Assembly: GCA_938041275.1 (NCBI GenBank)
Contig: CALISH010000098.1
Coordinates: 1-13,670, forward strand
Direction of reading: 5' to 3'
Length of the DNA stretch: 13,670 bases
From: an uncultured Solobacterium sp.
Lineage (GTDB): Bacteria > Bacillota_I > Bacilli_A > Erysipelotrichales > Erysipelotrichaceae
Shown: positions 1-7,033 of the stretch, one piece after another
Numbering within the stretch: position 1 is the first letter of the stretch
Layout of the letters: each line of letters starts with the position of its first letter
Notes under the pieces: generated by a model
What the model was told of the DNA's origin: nothing
Database searches by the model: none
Seen by the model: the letters and a program-made list of their open reading frames with translations, nothing else
Made by a program: the position numbers and the translations under genes

Positions 1-1147
1 GGCTTTTCTTAATGTCTTGTAGGGTGCTTTGAATGAGATTTAAGACTACTTCCGCTTTTATCCTGTGAGCGGAGGGACAAAGTGTTCCACAAGGTACTTT
101 TGTGTAGGCACTGCAAGTATAATAGGGGATATTCTTGTAGTTACTTGTTCTATGCATATACATTTTACTGCCACAATCGGCACAATACATCAGTCCTGTA
201 AGGGGATAGTATTCGCCCCAACTGTCAGGATACTACCGTTTGACATTTCCTCGTATTCTTTGGACATTATCAAAGGTTTCTTGGTCTATGATTGGCTCGT
301 GGGTATTCTCAAAGATGAGCCAGTTATCTTCGGATACATATTTACTTTTCTTGTCTTTGAAATGCTTTCTGGTTTTGAAATTGATGGTATGCCCTAAATA
401 CTCTTGCTTTTTCAAGATACTTGCAATCGTGGAACTGCACCAACGATACGGATATTCAAACACTTTGCTTTGATGTAGTCCATATCCTAACTTCTGCTGA
501 TGATAGGCGGGTATATCTATCTTGTCGGCTTCTAATATTCTTGCTATGGCATAGGGTCCTTTCCCGTCCATTGTCAGATGGAATATTCTTCGGACAACTT
601 CTGCTGCTTTTCCATCGATAATCCACTGATTTTTATCGTCCTTGTCTTTGATATAGCCATAGGGTGGACTACTTCCTGTATGCTTTCCGCTTTCGCCTTT
701 TGTTTTGAATGTGGACTTGATTTTCCTTGATGTATCCCTTGCATACCACTCATTCATAATGTTTCGAAATGGAGTGAAATCATCGTCTTTGTAAAAGCTG
801 TCTACATTGTCGTTGATGGCAATGAGTCTAACTCCCTTTTGTCTTAGTATCTCCATACATTGACCGACTTTGAGGTAATCTCTGCCCAGTCTACTCATAT
901 CCTTTACGATGATACAACCGATATTTCCTTGATTGACTCCGTTCATCATTGCCATAAATCCCGGTCTGTCAAACTGTGTTCCGCTGATTCCGTCATCGGT
1001 AAAATGAATAATGTTCTCTAAATGATTTTTCTTTGCGTATTCTTCTAAAATTTTCTTCTGATTGACGATCGAATTGCTCTCGCCTTGTAGTTCATCATCT
1101 CGGCTCAACCTCTCATGCAAAGCGGTTATTTTCTCATAATTTCTCAC
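1..1147 (-). pseudogene. Large serine recombinase (Tn4451/TndX-like), interrupted by an in-frame amber codon; 3' end outside window
   Basis: Site-specific recombinase of the large serine family, which excises and inserts mobile elements through a serine-DNA intermediate. From a GTG at 1147 the product has the resolvase domain at the N terminus: HERLS with the likely nucleophile Ser15, then DDGISGTQFDRPGF and VKDMSRLGRD. The 'recombinase' DNA-binding domain follows (about residues 150-300, with the PPYGY motif). Translation stops after GNVKR at TAG (233-235). The same frame continues open to the window edge as YPDSWGEYYPLTGLMYCADCG and a later CxxxxxxC-type segment, which is the zinc ribbon expected next in the family. 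The gene is therefore probably a broken full-length recombinase. The 304-residue product would keep the catalytic domain but lose zinc-ribbon DNA recognition. The gene starts about 100 bp from a regulator fragment, consistent with the edge of an element extending leftwards. The family call is firm; loss of function is inferred. Confidence 0.88.
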
Positions 1148-1152
1148 GATTA

Positions 1153-1160
1153 CCTCCTTT
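1153..1160 (-). promoter_or_regulatory. Ribosome binding site that fixes the GTG start of the recombinase
   Basis: Read on the minus strand, AAAGGAGG lies 5 nt (TAATC) upstream of GTG at 1147-1145. The protein then begins VRNYEKITALHERLS, which matches where this family normally starts. The longer ATG-initiated frame from 1207 would add 20 residues with no family character, so it is not the preferred start. Confidence 0.8.
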
Positions 1161-1183
1161 CGCTCAAATTCTTCAATAAAAAA

Positions 1184-1239
1184 AGAATTAAGCAAAACAT
1201 TTTTCACTCAAGTAGTGATGAAGTGTTCTTCTTAATTCT
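1184..1239. repeat. 9-bp inverted repeat between recombinase start and regulator fragment
   Basis: AGAATTAAG at 1184-1192 is exactly inverted as CTTAATTCT at 1231-1239, with 38 bp between. The interior also contains CACT and AGTG half-sites (CACTCAAGTAGTG and a further AAGTG). This is where the end of a serine-recombinase element would be expected, so the repeat could mark a recombinase binding or attachment site, or simply be a hairpin. No target duplication can be checked because the other element end is outside the window. Confidence 0.3.
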
Positions 1240-1247
1240 ATAACTCC

Positions 1248-1670
1248 TTGGATCAAATTATATATAATCATAAACATTCAACTATCACTCATACTGAATT
1301 AACAGAAAAATCGGAAAATAACAGTTTTTTATATAGACTGTTAAAGAAGTTTATTGAACCTACATTAATATTTTTAAATGGCGAAAAAGCAATCGATTGT
1401 TTGATGATTTCATTTTCGGAAATCTTAAAAAATTTAAATTTAGAGTATTCTAATGAATTAGCAACCAAATTTCTCTGTCATTCTGTAAATATGATTGAAC
1501 GTGTTATAAAAAATGATACTTTCAAATATCAAAAAGTCAGAAAATTCATTGAAGAAAATAACCACTTATATAGAATAATAGAAAATTCTGTTTCTAATGT
1601 GAATGAAGTATTTGGTATTACTGTTCCAAAAGATGAATTAGCATATATTGCAGAAATATTTTTACTTTAA
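1248..1670 (+). pseudogene. C-terminal PRD-like fragment of a LevR/ManR-type transcriptional activator
   Basis: A 140-residue frame beginning at TTG, with no recognisable ribosome binding site and a stop at 1233-1235 just upstream. The protein resembles a PTS regulation domain (PRD) as found at the C terminus of LevR-type sigma-54 activators. It has a helix with FLCHSVNMIERVI (His78 is the candidate phosphorylatable PRD histidine), then KVRKFIEENNHLYRIIENSV, and ends FGITVPKDELAYIAEIFLL, the usual PRD C-terminal pattern. The AAA+ domain, the helix-turn-helix and the EIIA/EIIB-like parts of such regulators are absent. The call rests on pattern recognition only. It looks like the 3' remnant of a longer gene cut by insertion or deletion next to the recombinase. 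A short stand-alone PRD protein is the alternative. It is markedly more AT-rich than the genes to its right. Confidence 0.55.
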
Positions 1671-1727
1671 AAATTTCTGAGAATACTTGCAACTATAAAT
1701 CCTATGCTTTAATAACTTAATTATTTC

Positions 1728-1809
1728 CAATATATAAAAAGACAGATTAACATGATTGATAACAACAAGATTACCTATCCACTGTTTTCTGCCTTTTTGT
1801 TATATATTG
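1728..1809 (-). terminator. Imperfect long-loop inverted repeat, possible terminator of the transporter operon
   Basis: The gap 1671-1864 holds no gene that I can see. It contains arms at 1728-1745 (CAATATATAAAAAGACAG) and 1789-1809 that pair as an imperfect stem with one G-U position and a 3-nt bulge. Read on the minus strand, downstream of the heptad-protein gene, the core AAAAAGGCAG/CTGTCTTTTT is followed by more T/A-rich sequence, as in an intrinsic terminator. The loop of about 43 nt is unusually long, so this is tentative. Confidence 0.3.
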
Positions 1810-1864
1810 TTTTGTTCTATCTGATTTTCAAAATACTACGTTATTTTACTCTATATATTACTGA

Positions 1865-4165
1865 TCAGTTATCAGAATTTTTGATGAATACAAACTTTAC
1901 AGTTCCTTTCATATCAGGATGAATACCCGAAAAGTTATTATATGATTGCGCGTCTTTCATCAAATCTTTTGCTTTCTCAATGGTTGGAATCAGATCATCC
2001 TCCAACTTACTTATAAGCGGTTCGATTGCTTCTTGTTGATATGCATCTAAACCATTGCTCAAAGATACGGATCCATCATTCAACTTTGCAATACCATCCG
2101 TCAAAGTCGGGATTTTTTGTTGTAAGGCAGATAATCCTCCATACAATGTCATTGTACCGTCTGCCAGATGTGTACTTCCATTTACCACTTGTACTGTATT
2201 GTTTCCCAAAATATTCAATCCGGAATTCAACTGTACACTGCCATCGGACAATTGAGATAGACCCGGCAATAACTGTTGTTCTATACCTGCATGTAACTGC
2301 ATCGCACCTGCACTCAACCGGTTTAAACCGTTTCCTGATTGCTGTGCGAAGTCATTCAATCCTTGCGAAAGTTGATTCATACCGTCTGTTAAAGCGGGAT
2401 TTATCTGAGTGTTTAATGCTGTAAGTGATTGAACTGTTGTATCCATTTGCAAACTGAAGGCATTAAATGCCGGGGCAATACTTTGTGCCCCATTATTATT
2501 TAATGCGGTGTTCAATGCAGATGCTTCTTGTGACATGCCGTCTGCAAGTGCATCCAAGTTATTCACCAATTCTGCTAACTGTGCACTTGGCATCGCAGTT
2601 TGGGCAATAGTAACGTTTGCATGATGCATTGTTACAGTATCCGTTAATGATACGCTTTCACTTGTTTTTCCCTGTAAAGAAGTGATTACATTCTGTATGC
2701 TTGCATATTCCGCTGATGATGAATTTAATGTACCTAGAACATTCTGTAATTCATTGATTTCCATTTGATTCATTGCCGTTACATCGATTGTTCCTGATAC
2801 CGTTGCCGTTCCGGTCGCATCACCGATTGCAGAAATAGCTCCTGTCGACATCGTTGATGCGATCTGTCTTAGGCCTGTACTGAGTTGTTTCAATGTCTGT
2901 GCTTGTGTATCCATTGCCTGCATCGTTGTCGCGATCGTCTGAATGCCTTGATTCATTTCCTGAATATGATCGTGATTCGCAGATAATCCGTTTGCCAATT
3001 GGTCAATCGCATTCGTTGTTTGTGCAACTCCTTGATTTAACTGCTGTACGGATTGTAACATCATCGGCAAATTACTTGCCAGTTGTGTATTCATCTGATT
3101 TAAACCGTCACTGAGTTGTCGACTGCCGGGTTCAAGTTGTGATGCAGTACTTGTATATGCAATATTCATACCGTCTTGCAGTTGTTGAGCACCGTTTAAT
3201 AATGCATGTGTTCCATCACTTATTTTCACCAGACCATCTTGCAATTGCGTCTGTCCATCTGCCAACTGTTGGCTGCCGTCAACCAGTTGCGTAATTCCGG
3301 AAGCAAGTTCAGGTGTCTTGTCATTCAATTGATCTAAGCCGTCTTTTAATTGATGTCCACCATCGACCAGTTGGCTCATTGCATCACGAAGACTATTTAA
3401 TTTATCATGCAAACCGGTAAGATTATCCATGCTTGCAGGTAATTCCTTTGCAAATACTTCATTTGTTGCAATTACCACAATCTGGCTTTCTTTGTAATTT
3501 TCAACATCAAATTGCACTGTTGCACTCTCCGGCAGACTAATATCATCCTCCTGCAACTTTAATGCCTGTTTAATGCCCGGTAAGCCATACGCAATCACTG
3601 CCTGTTTATCACCATCCGATAATGTCTTACCATGATTAATCGTCAAGCCATTAATTTTATCCGCTTTAATATACATGCCTGCAAGCATCAGAAACGGAAT
3701 AAACTTATCCTTGGTCTTATTTTCAAAATCAAATTCAACCTGAACATGCCCACTTTTCTCCGCCAAGTCACTCTCTTTTATTTCTTTACCATCAAGAAAA
3801 TACCTTACATGATATCCGACCGGCAGTTCTTTATTACTTGTACCCTGGTAAACGATATTTTCATCATCACCATTCCATGTCAGATGATTTCCATCTTGTT
3901 TAAACGACTCATCACCCTTGACATTAACAATATTGCTGAGATCAGAAATATCCGCGATACTGTTTAAACCATGCAGGTTTTTTAATTCATCATTTACTGT
4001 TATCGATTTGGTTGTGCCATCAGCATCTGTTGAAATATACACCGTTTCATCTTTCATCGTATCTTCATTGAAACTTATATCATCGCCATAAACTGCCGGT
4101 ACGATCGTCATTCCCATTGCAAATGATATACTTACTGCCAATGTTCTTCTGAGTATGTGTTTCAT
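1865..4165 (-). CDS. Secreted XXXLXXG heptad-repeat protein, partner of the MMPL transporter
   Basis: A 766-residue exported protein. Residues 1-27 form a signal peptide or uncleaved anchor (KHILRR, a hydrophobic core, then PAVYG). Residues 28-245 look like a mixed alpha/beta domain. Two clusters of LXXG heptads follow: about 262-395 (QLVDGGHQLKDGLDQL, QLVDGSQQLADG, ALLNGAQQLQDG) and about 585-710 (QLSDGSVQLNSG, HLADGTMTLYGG, KLNDGSVSLSNG). They flank a Q/T/S-rich middle region. The C terminus, SYNNFSGIHPDMKGTVKFVF, is typical of this family, and no C-terminal membrane segment is visible. The two clusters could be the two legs of a long helical hairpin standing off the membrane; this is a structural inference. 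The ATG lies 1 nt after the transporter stop codon. Its ribosome binding site (AGAAGG) is formed by the transporter's last codons, so translation is probably coupled. The biochemical function is not established for this family as far as I know. Confidence 0.85.
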   Translation of the reverse strand: MKHILRRTLAVSISFAMGMTIVPAVYGDDISFNEDTMKDETVYISTDADGTTKSITVNDELKNLHGLNSIADISDLSNIVNVKGDESFKQDGNHLTWNGDDENIVYQGTSNKELPVGYHVRYFLDGKEIKESDLAEKSGHVQVEFDFENKTKDKFIPFLMLAGMYIKADKINGLTINHGKTLSDGDKQAVIAYGLPGIKQALKLQEDDISLPESATVQFDVENYKESQIVVIATNEVFAKELPASMDNLTGLHDKLNSLRDAMSQLVDGGHQLKDGLDQLNDKTPELASGITQLVDGSQQLADGQTQLQDGLVKISDGTHALLNGAQQLQDGMNIAYTSTASQLEPGSRQLSDGLNQMNTQLASNLPMMLQSVQQLNQGVAQTTNAIDQLANGLSANHDHIQEMNQGIQTIATTMQAMDTQAQTLKQLSTGLRQIASTMSTGAISAIGDATGTATVSGTIDVTAMNQMEINELQNVLGTLNSSSAEYASIQNVITSLQGKTSESVSLTDTVTMHHANVTIAQTAMPSAQLAELVNNLDALADGMSQEASALNTALNNNGAQSIAPAFNAFSLQMDTTVQSLTALNTQINPALTDGMNQLSQGLNDFAQQSGNGLNRLSAGAMQLHAGIEQQLLPGLSQLSDGSVQLNSGLNILGNNTVQVVNGSTHLADGTMTLYGGLSALQQKIPTLTDGIAKLNDGSVSLSNGLDAYQQEAIEPLISKLEDDLIPTIEKAKDLMKDAQSYNNFSGIHPDMKGTVKFVFIKNSDN

Positions 4166-4166
4166 T

Positions 4167-6245
4167 TTATTTACCTTCTTTCAATATTTTTCGCATTGCT
4201 ATCGTTGTATGAATGATCCATTTATCAAATACCATCAACATCGACGACAAAATGAGCAGAACCGTAATCATGCTGACGATGGCACCTCTTGCCATCAATG
4301 AACAAAGAGATGAAATCATATCAATATTTGAATAAAGTCCTACACCGAATGTTGCCGCAAAGAAACCTAATGCAGAAACAATGACGGAGTTTGTGCTGGT
4401 GGCTAATGCAATTTGCACCGCTTCTTTTTTTGTATGCCCGCCAATGCGTTCACTCTTATACCGATTTGTCATCAAAATCGCATAATCGACGGTAGCACCC
4501 AATTGAATCGTTCCGATGACGATTGAAGCGATAAACGGCAATGAAGTTTGTGTGTAGAACGGAATGCCTAAGTTAATGAAGATGGCAAATTCAATGACTG
4601 CCACCAATAAAACAGGAATCAATGCACTCTTAAATACAAACAGAATAATCAAGAATATCACTGCAATCGATAAGTAATTGACTACTTTAAAATCATTATC
4701 GGTAATCGAAATCAAATCTTTCGTACACGGTGCTTCGCCAATCACCATTGCGGTCAAATCATATTTCTTCGCAATACTGTTGATTTCATCAATCTGTTGA
4801 TTTACTTCGTCAGAAGCCGTCTTATACGCAGATTGTACAATCAGTAACTGATAACCATGGCTTTCAAATGTATCCTCTAATTTTTGCGGTAACATATCTT
4901 GTGGAATATCCGGACCGATGACACTATCTTTTCCAATTACAAACTTCACACCCTGTAATTGTTCCAACTGTTGAAGCATCTCTTTGTTATCACGATAGGA
5001 TAAATCAGAACTTGTTAAAATCATATGCGTTGCGTTCATATTGAACTTATCCTTCAACTCTTGATTTGCCTGCATTGACGGCAAATCCGACGGCAAGGAA
5101 TTTGTTAAATCATAATACACCGGTGTATGTCGATAACCATAAGTTGCCGGCATTAGTACAATCAAGAATATAAGAACAAATACTTTATAGTGTTTTACAA
5201 CAAAATCAGCAAAATGGTCCATCTTCGGTAAGACAACACGATGCTTGGTTTTCTTAATTACTTTATCAAACACCAAAATAATCGACGGTAAGATTGTCAC
5301 GCAAGCAATCACACCAAGCACAACACCTTTTGCCATCACGATTCCCAAGTCTTTGCCTAATGTAAAACTCATAAAACATAGTGCAAGAAATCCGGCAACT
5401 GTTGTTGTAGAACTTCCTACAACAGAAGATAATGTACTGTTAATTGCCTGTGCCATTGCTTCATCTCTTGCAAGCCCTTTTTCCTGTTGTTCTTCATAAC
5501 TGTGCCACAAGAATATCGAATAGTCCAAAGTTACACCTAACTGCAATACTGCAGCCAATGCTTTCGTTATGTAACTGATTTGTCCCAAGAAAATATTGGA
5601 TCCGAAGTTATATAGGATAGCCATCCCGATATTAAGCATAAAGAAGATCGGTAAAATCCATGCGTCCATAAATATCGCGATGACAATACATGTTAATATC
5701 ACCGCTAATATTACGTAAATCGGTGCTTCGCTCTCAGATAATTTCTGAATATCCAATACAACCGCAGACATTCCGCTTACATGAACTTGTTTATCCGACA
5801 GTTTGCGAATCTGTTCTACTGCATGAATCGTTGCGTCACTGGAAGTACCTTCCTTAAAGAAAATTGCCATCAGTGATGAATCATCTTCGCTGAAATTCTC
5901 CGTAATCTTTTTCGGTAAAGCATTTATCGGAATCGATGGATCCGCAAGTTTTCCATACCAGATAACATCATCTACACCATCAATCTTTTCGATTTCTTCT
6001 TGCAGATGAGTAATATCCTTCATTGACATACCGTCCATCACTTCGATTGCAAAGCCGCCTTTACCAAAGTTCTCTTTTAATATGTCCTGCCCCTTCATTG
6101 TTTCAATGTCACTTGGCAAATACGAAAGAATATCATAATTCACTCGTGTATGCAGGTAACCGAACACGGAAGGAATGAAGAGTATCAAAGAAATAATCAA
6201 TATCAGTACTCTATGCTTTACAATTCCTTTCCCAAAATTCTTCAT
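4167..6245 (-). CDS. MMPL/RND-superfamily membrane transporter
   Basis: A 692-residue integral membrane protein with the duplicated RND/MMPL plan. Each half has one N-terminal membrane segment (residues 12-30 and 353-371), a soluble extracytoplasmic domain of about 140 residues beginning YDILSYLPSD or YDLTNSLPSD, and then a five-segment bundle (about 175-328 and 524-675). Segments 4 and 10 carry GVTLDYSIFL (Asp241-Tyr242) and GATVDYAILM (Asp587-Tyr588), the Asp-Tyr pairs used for proton coupling in MmpL3-type transporters. At 692 residues it is shorter than mycobacterial MmpL proteins and close to Firmicute MMPL proteins. It probably exports a lipid or amphiphile, or pumps out an antimicrobial. 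The substrate cannot be read from the sequence. Start: ATG at 6245 with AAAGAAGG 5 nt upstream. It is first in a two-gene operon with the heptad protein and divergent from the TetR regulator. Confidence 0.92.
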   Translation of the reverse strand: MKNFGKGIVKHRVLILIISLILFIPSVFGYLHTRVNYDILSYLPSDIETMKGQDILKENFGKGGFAIEVMDGMSMKDITHLQEEIEKIDGVDDVIWYGKLADPSIPINALPKKITENFSEDDSSLMAIFFKEGTSSDATIHAVEQIRKLSDKQVHVSGMSAVVLDIQKLSESEAPIYVILAVILTCIVIAIFMDAWILPIFFMLNIGMAILYNFGSNIFLGQISYITKALAAVLQLGVTLDYSIFLWHSYEEQQEKGLARDEAMAQAINSTLSSVVGSSTTTVAGFLALCFMSFTLGKDLGIVMAKGVVLGVIACVTILPSIILVFDKVIKKTKHRVVLPKMDHFADFVVKHYKVFVLIFLIVLMPATYGYRHTPVYYDLTNSLPSDLPSMQANQELKDKFNMNATHMILTSSDLSYRDNKEMLQQLEQLQGVKFVIGKDSVIGPDIPQDMLPQKLEDTFESHGYQLLIVQSAYKTASDEVNQQIDEINSIAKKYDLTAMVIGEAPCTKDLISITDNDFKVVNYLSIAVIFLIILFVFKSALIPVLLVAVIEFAIFINLGIPFYTQTSLPFIASIVIGTIQLGATVDYAILMTNRYKSERIGGHTKKEAVQIALATSTNSVIVSALGFFAATFGVGLYSNIDMISSLCSLMARGAIVSMITVLLILSSMLMVFDKWIIHTTIAMRKILKEGK

Positions 6246-6262
6246 AAATACCTTCTTTCAAA

Positions 6263-6279
6263 AATGACTATTGGTCATT
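6263..6279. promoter_or_regulatory. Palindromic operator 1 (probable TetR site)
   Basis: AATGAC-TATTG-GTCATT is a perfect 6-bp inverted repeat with a 5-bp spacer. It lies between the predicted transporter promoter and the transporter start codon, so a bound regulator would obstruct transcription. TGAC/GTCA half-sites of this kind are common among TetR/AcrR-family operators. Confidence 0.65.
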
Positions 6280-6289
6280 CGACTCGATT

Positions 6290-6318
6290 AATGTAGTACA
6301 AAAATGACTTTTAGTCAA
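6290..6318 (-). promoter_or_regulatory. Predicted promoter of the MMPL-heptad operon
   Basis: On the minus strand, TTGACT (6318-6313) and TACATT (6295-6290) are separated by 17 bp, a sigma-A-type arrangement. The -35 box is built from the right half of operator 2, so repression by steric exclusion is expected. Confidence 0.6.
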
Positions 6319-6319
6319 T
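6303..6319. promoter_or_regulatory. Palindromic operator 2 (probable TetR site)
   Basis: AATGAC-TTTTA-GTCAAT has the same spacing and core as operator 1, with one asymmetric position. Its centre (6311) is 40 bp from that of operator 1 (6271), close to four helical turns, so both dimers would sit on the same DNA face. It overlaps the -35 box of the transporter promoter and lies upstream of the tetR start, so it may serve both directions. Confidence 0.6.
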
Positions 6320-6347
6320 CTTTTTAATAAATAAATTGAAAATATGT

Positions 6348-6353
6348 TAAAAT
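6348..6353 (+). promoter_or_regulatory. -10-like TAAAAT directly before the tetR start (possible leaderless transcript)
   Basis: TAAAAT ends 6 nt before the ATG at 6360, which places a usual transcription start at or next to the start codon. No Shine-Dalgarno-like sequence lies between 6320 and 6359, and no good -35 box is visible. A weaker alternative -10 is TATGTT at 6343-6348. Confidence 0.35.
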
Positions 6354-6359
6354 AATGTC

Positions 6360-6962
6360 ATGGGAAAATTGGCAGATAACAAAGAAAAAAAACAGCGCTC
6401 TCTTTTAGAAAGTGCATATGATCTATTTTTGAACAAAGGATTCGAAAATACTGTTGTTTCGGATATCGTCATGAAAGCCGGTGTCGCAAAAGGTACGTTC
6501 TATCTGTATTTCAAAGATAAACATCAGGTACGTGATGTCCTGATTGCACGTACCGCCGAAAAGTTTTTTTTAGAGGCACTGTATGCATTGCAAAAGAAAA
6601 ACATCTCCGACTTTACGGAACAAATCATTTTTATCGTTGATTATGTTTTGAACATCATGCAGAAAAACCCTTTATTGCTGAGGTTTATTGCCAAAAATCT
6701 CAGTTGGGGAATTTATCAAAAGGCAATTGCGAATGATAATACAAGTGAAAAAACAGCATATTCCTTGTTTATGGAGTTGGTACATTCGCATACGGAACTG
6801 CAAATCGACGCAATTGATACAATGTTATTTTTAATCATTGAACTTGCCAGTTCAACATCTTATCGAGCAATTCTTGATCATGATCCCATGTCCTTTGATG
6901 CACTTAAACCTTACTTAAATCGCAGCATACGAGCAATCATCAAACTACATATTCAAAATTAA
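6360..6962 (+). CDS. TetR/AcrR-family transcriptional regulator of the MMPL module
   Basis: A 200-residue dimeric repressor-type regulator. The N-terminal domain starts MGKLADNKEKKQRSLLESAYDL. It contains the TetR helix-turn-helix at about residues 32-51 (VVSDIVMKAGVAKGTFYLYF), with the AKGTFYLYFKDK signature. Residues 60-200 are the helical ligand-binding and dimerisation domain, which is diverged and gives no clue to the ligand. The start agrees with the usual N terminus of this subfamily even though no ribosome binding site precedes it. It is transcribed divergently from the MMPL-heptad operon across 114 bp with two palindromes, the standard layout for a local repressor that also controls itself. 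Induction by a transported compound is inferred. Length is normal and nothing looks broken. Confidence 0.93.
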   Translation: MGKLADNKEKKQRSLLESAYDLFLNKGFENTVVSDIVMKAGVAKGTFYLYFKDKHQVRDVLIARTAEKFFLEALYALQKKNISDFTEQIIFIVDYVLNIMQKNPLLLRFIAKNLSWGIYQKAIANDNTSEKTAYSLFMELVHSHTELQIDAIDTMLFLIIELASSTSYRAILDHDPMSFDALKPYLNRSIRAIIKLHIQN

Positions 6963-6963
6963 A

Positions 6964-7005
6964 AGGATGATCATATAACATGCATTTATGCAATAGGATC
7001 ATCCT
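6964..7005. terminator. Shared bidirectional terminator between convergent tetR and lipid kinase genes
   Basis: AGGATGATC (6964-6972) pairs exactly with GATCATCCT (6997-7005), and TGCAT/ATGCA (6981-6985/6988-6992) can form an inner hairpin. Read on the minus strand the stem is followed by TTTAATTTT, a reasonable tail for the lipid kinase gene. On the plus strand the tail (ATATCTTTATTAT) is weaker. It starts 2 nt after the tetR stop codon. Confidence 0.7.
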
Positions 7006-7033
7006 ATATCTTTATTATATCAATACATTTCAA

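Noticed and set aside
233..235. Amber codon as a programmed readthrough or pyrrolysine site
   Set aside because: A simple GTA duplication explains it, the residue falls between domains rather than in an active site, and nothing nearby suggests recoding. Readthrough cannot be excluded but is not supported.
1148..1207. Longer ATG-initiated start for the recombinase
   Set aside because: AAAGGAGG lies 5 nt before the GTG at 1147, and the extra 20 residues have no family resemblance.
2026..3967. Plus-strand open frames opposite the heptad-protein gene
   Set aside because: They follow the codon periodicity of the minus-strand gene, lack ribosome binding sites and have low-quality protein composition. 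They are antisense shadows.
1865..4165. Repetitive heptad region as a tandem DNA repeat or CRISPR-like array
   Set aside because: The repetition is at the protein level (LXXG) with drifting codons. There are no constant repeats or spacers.
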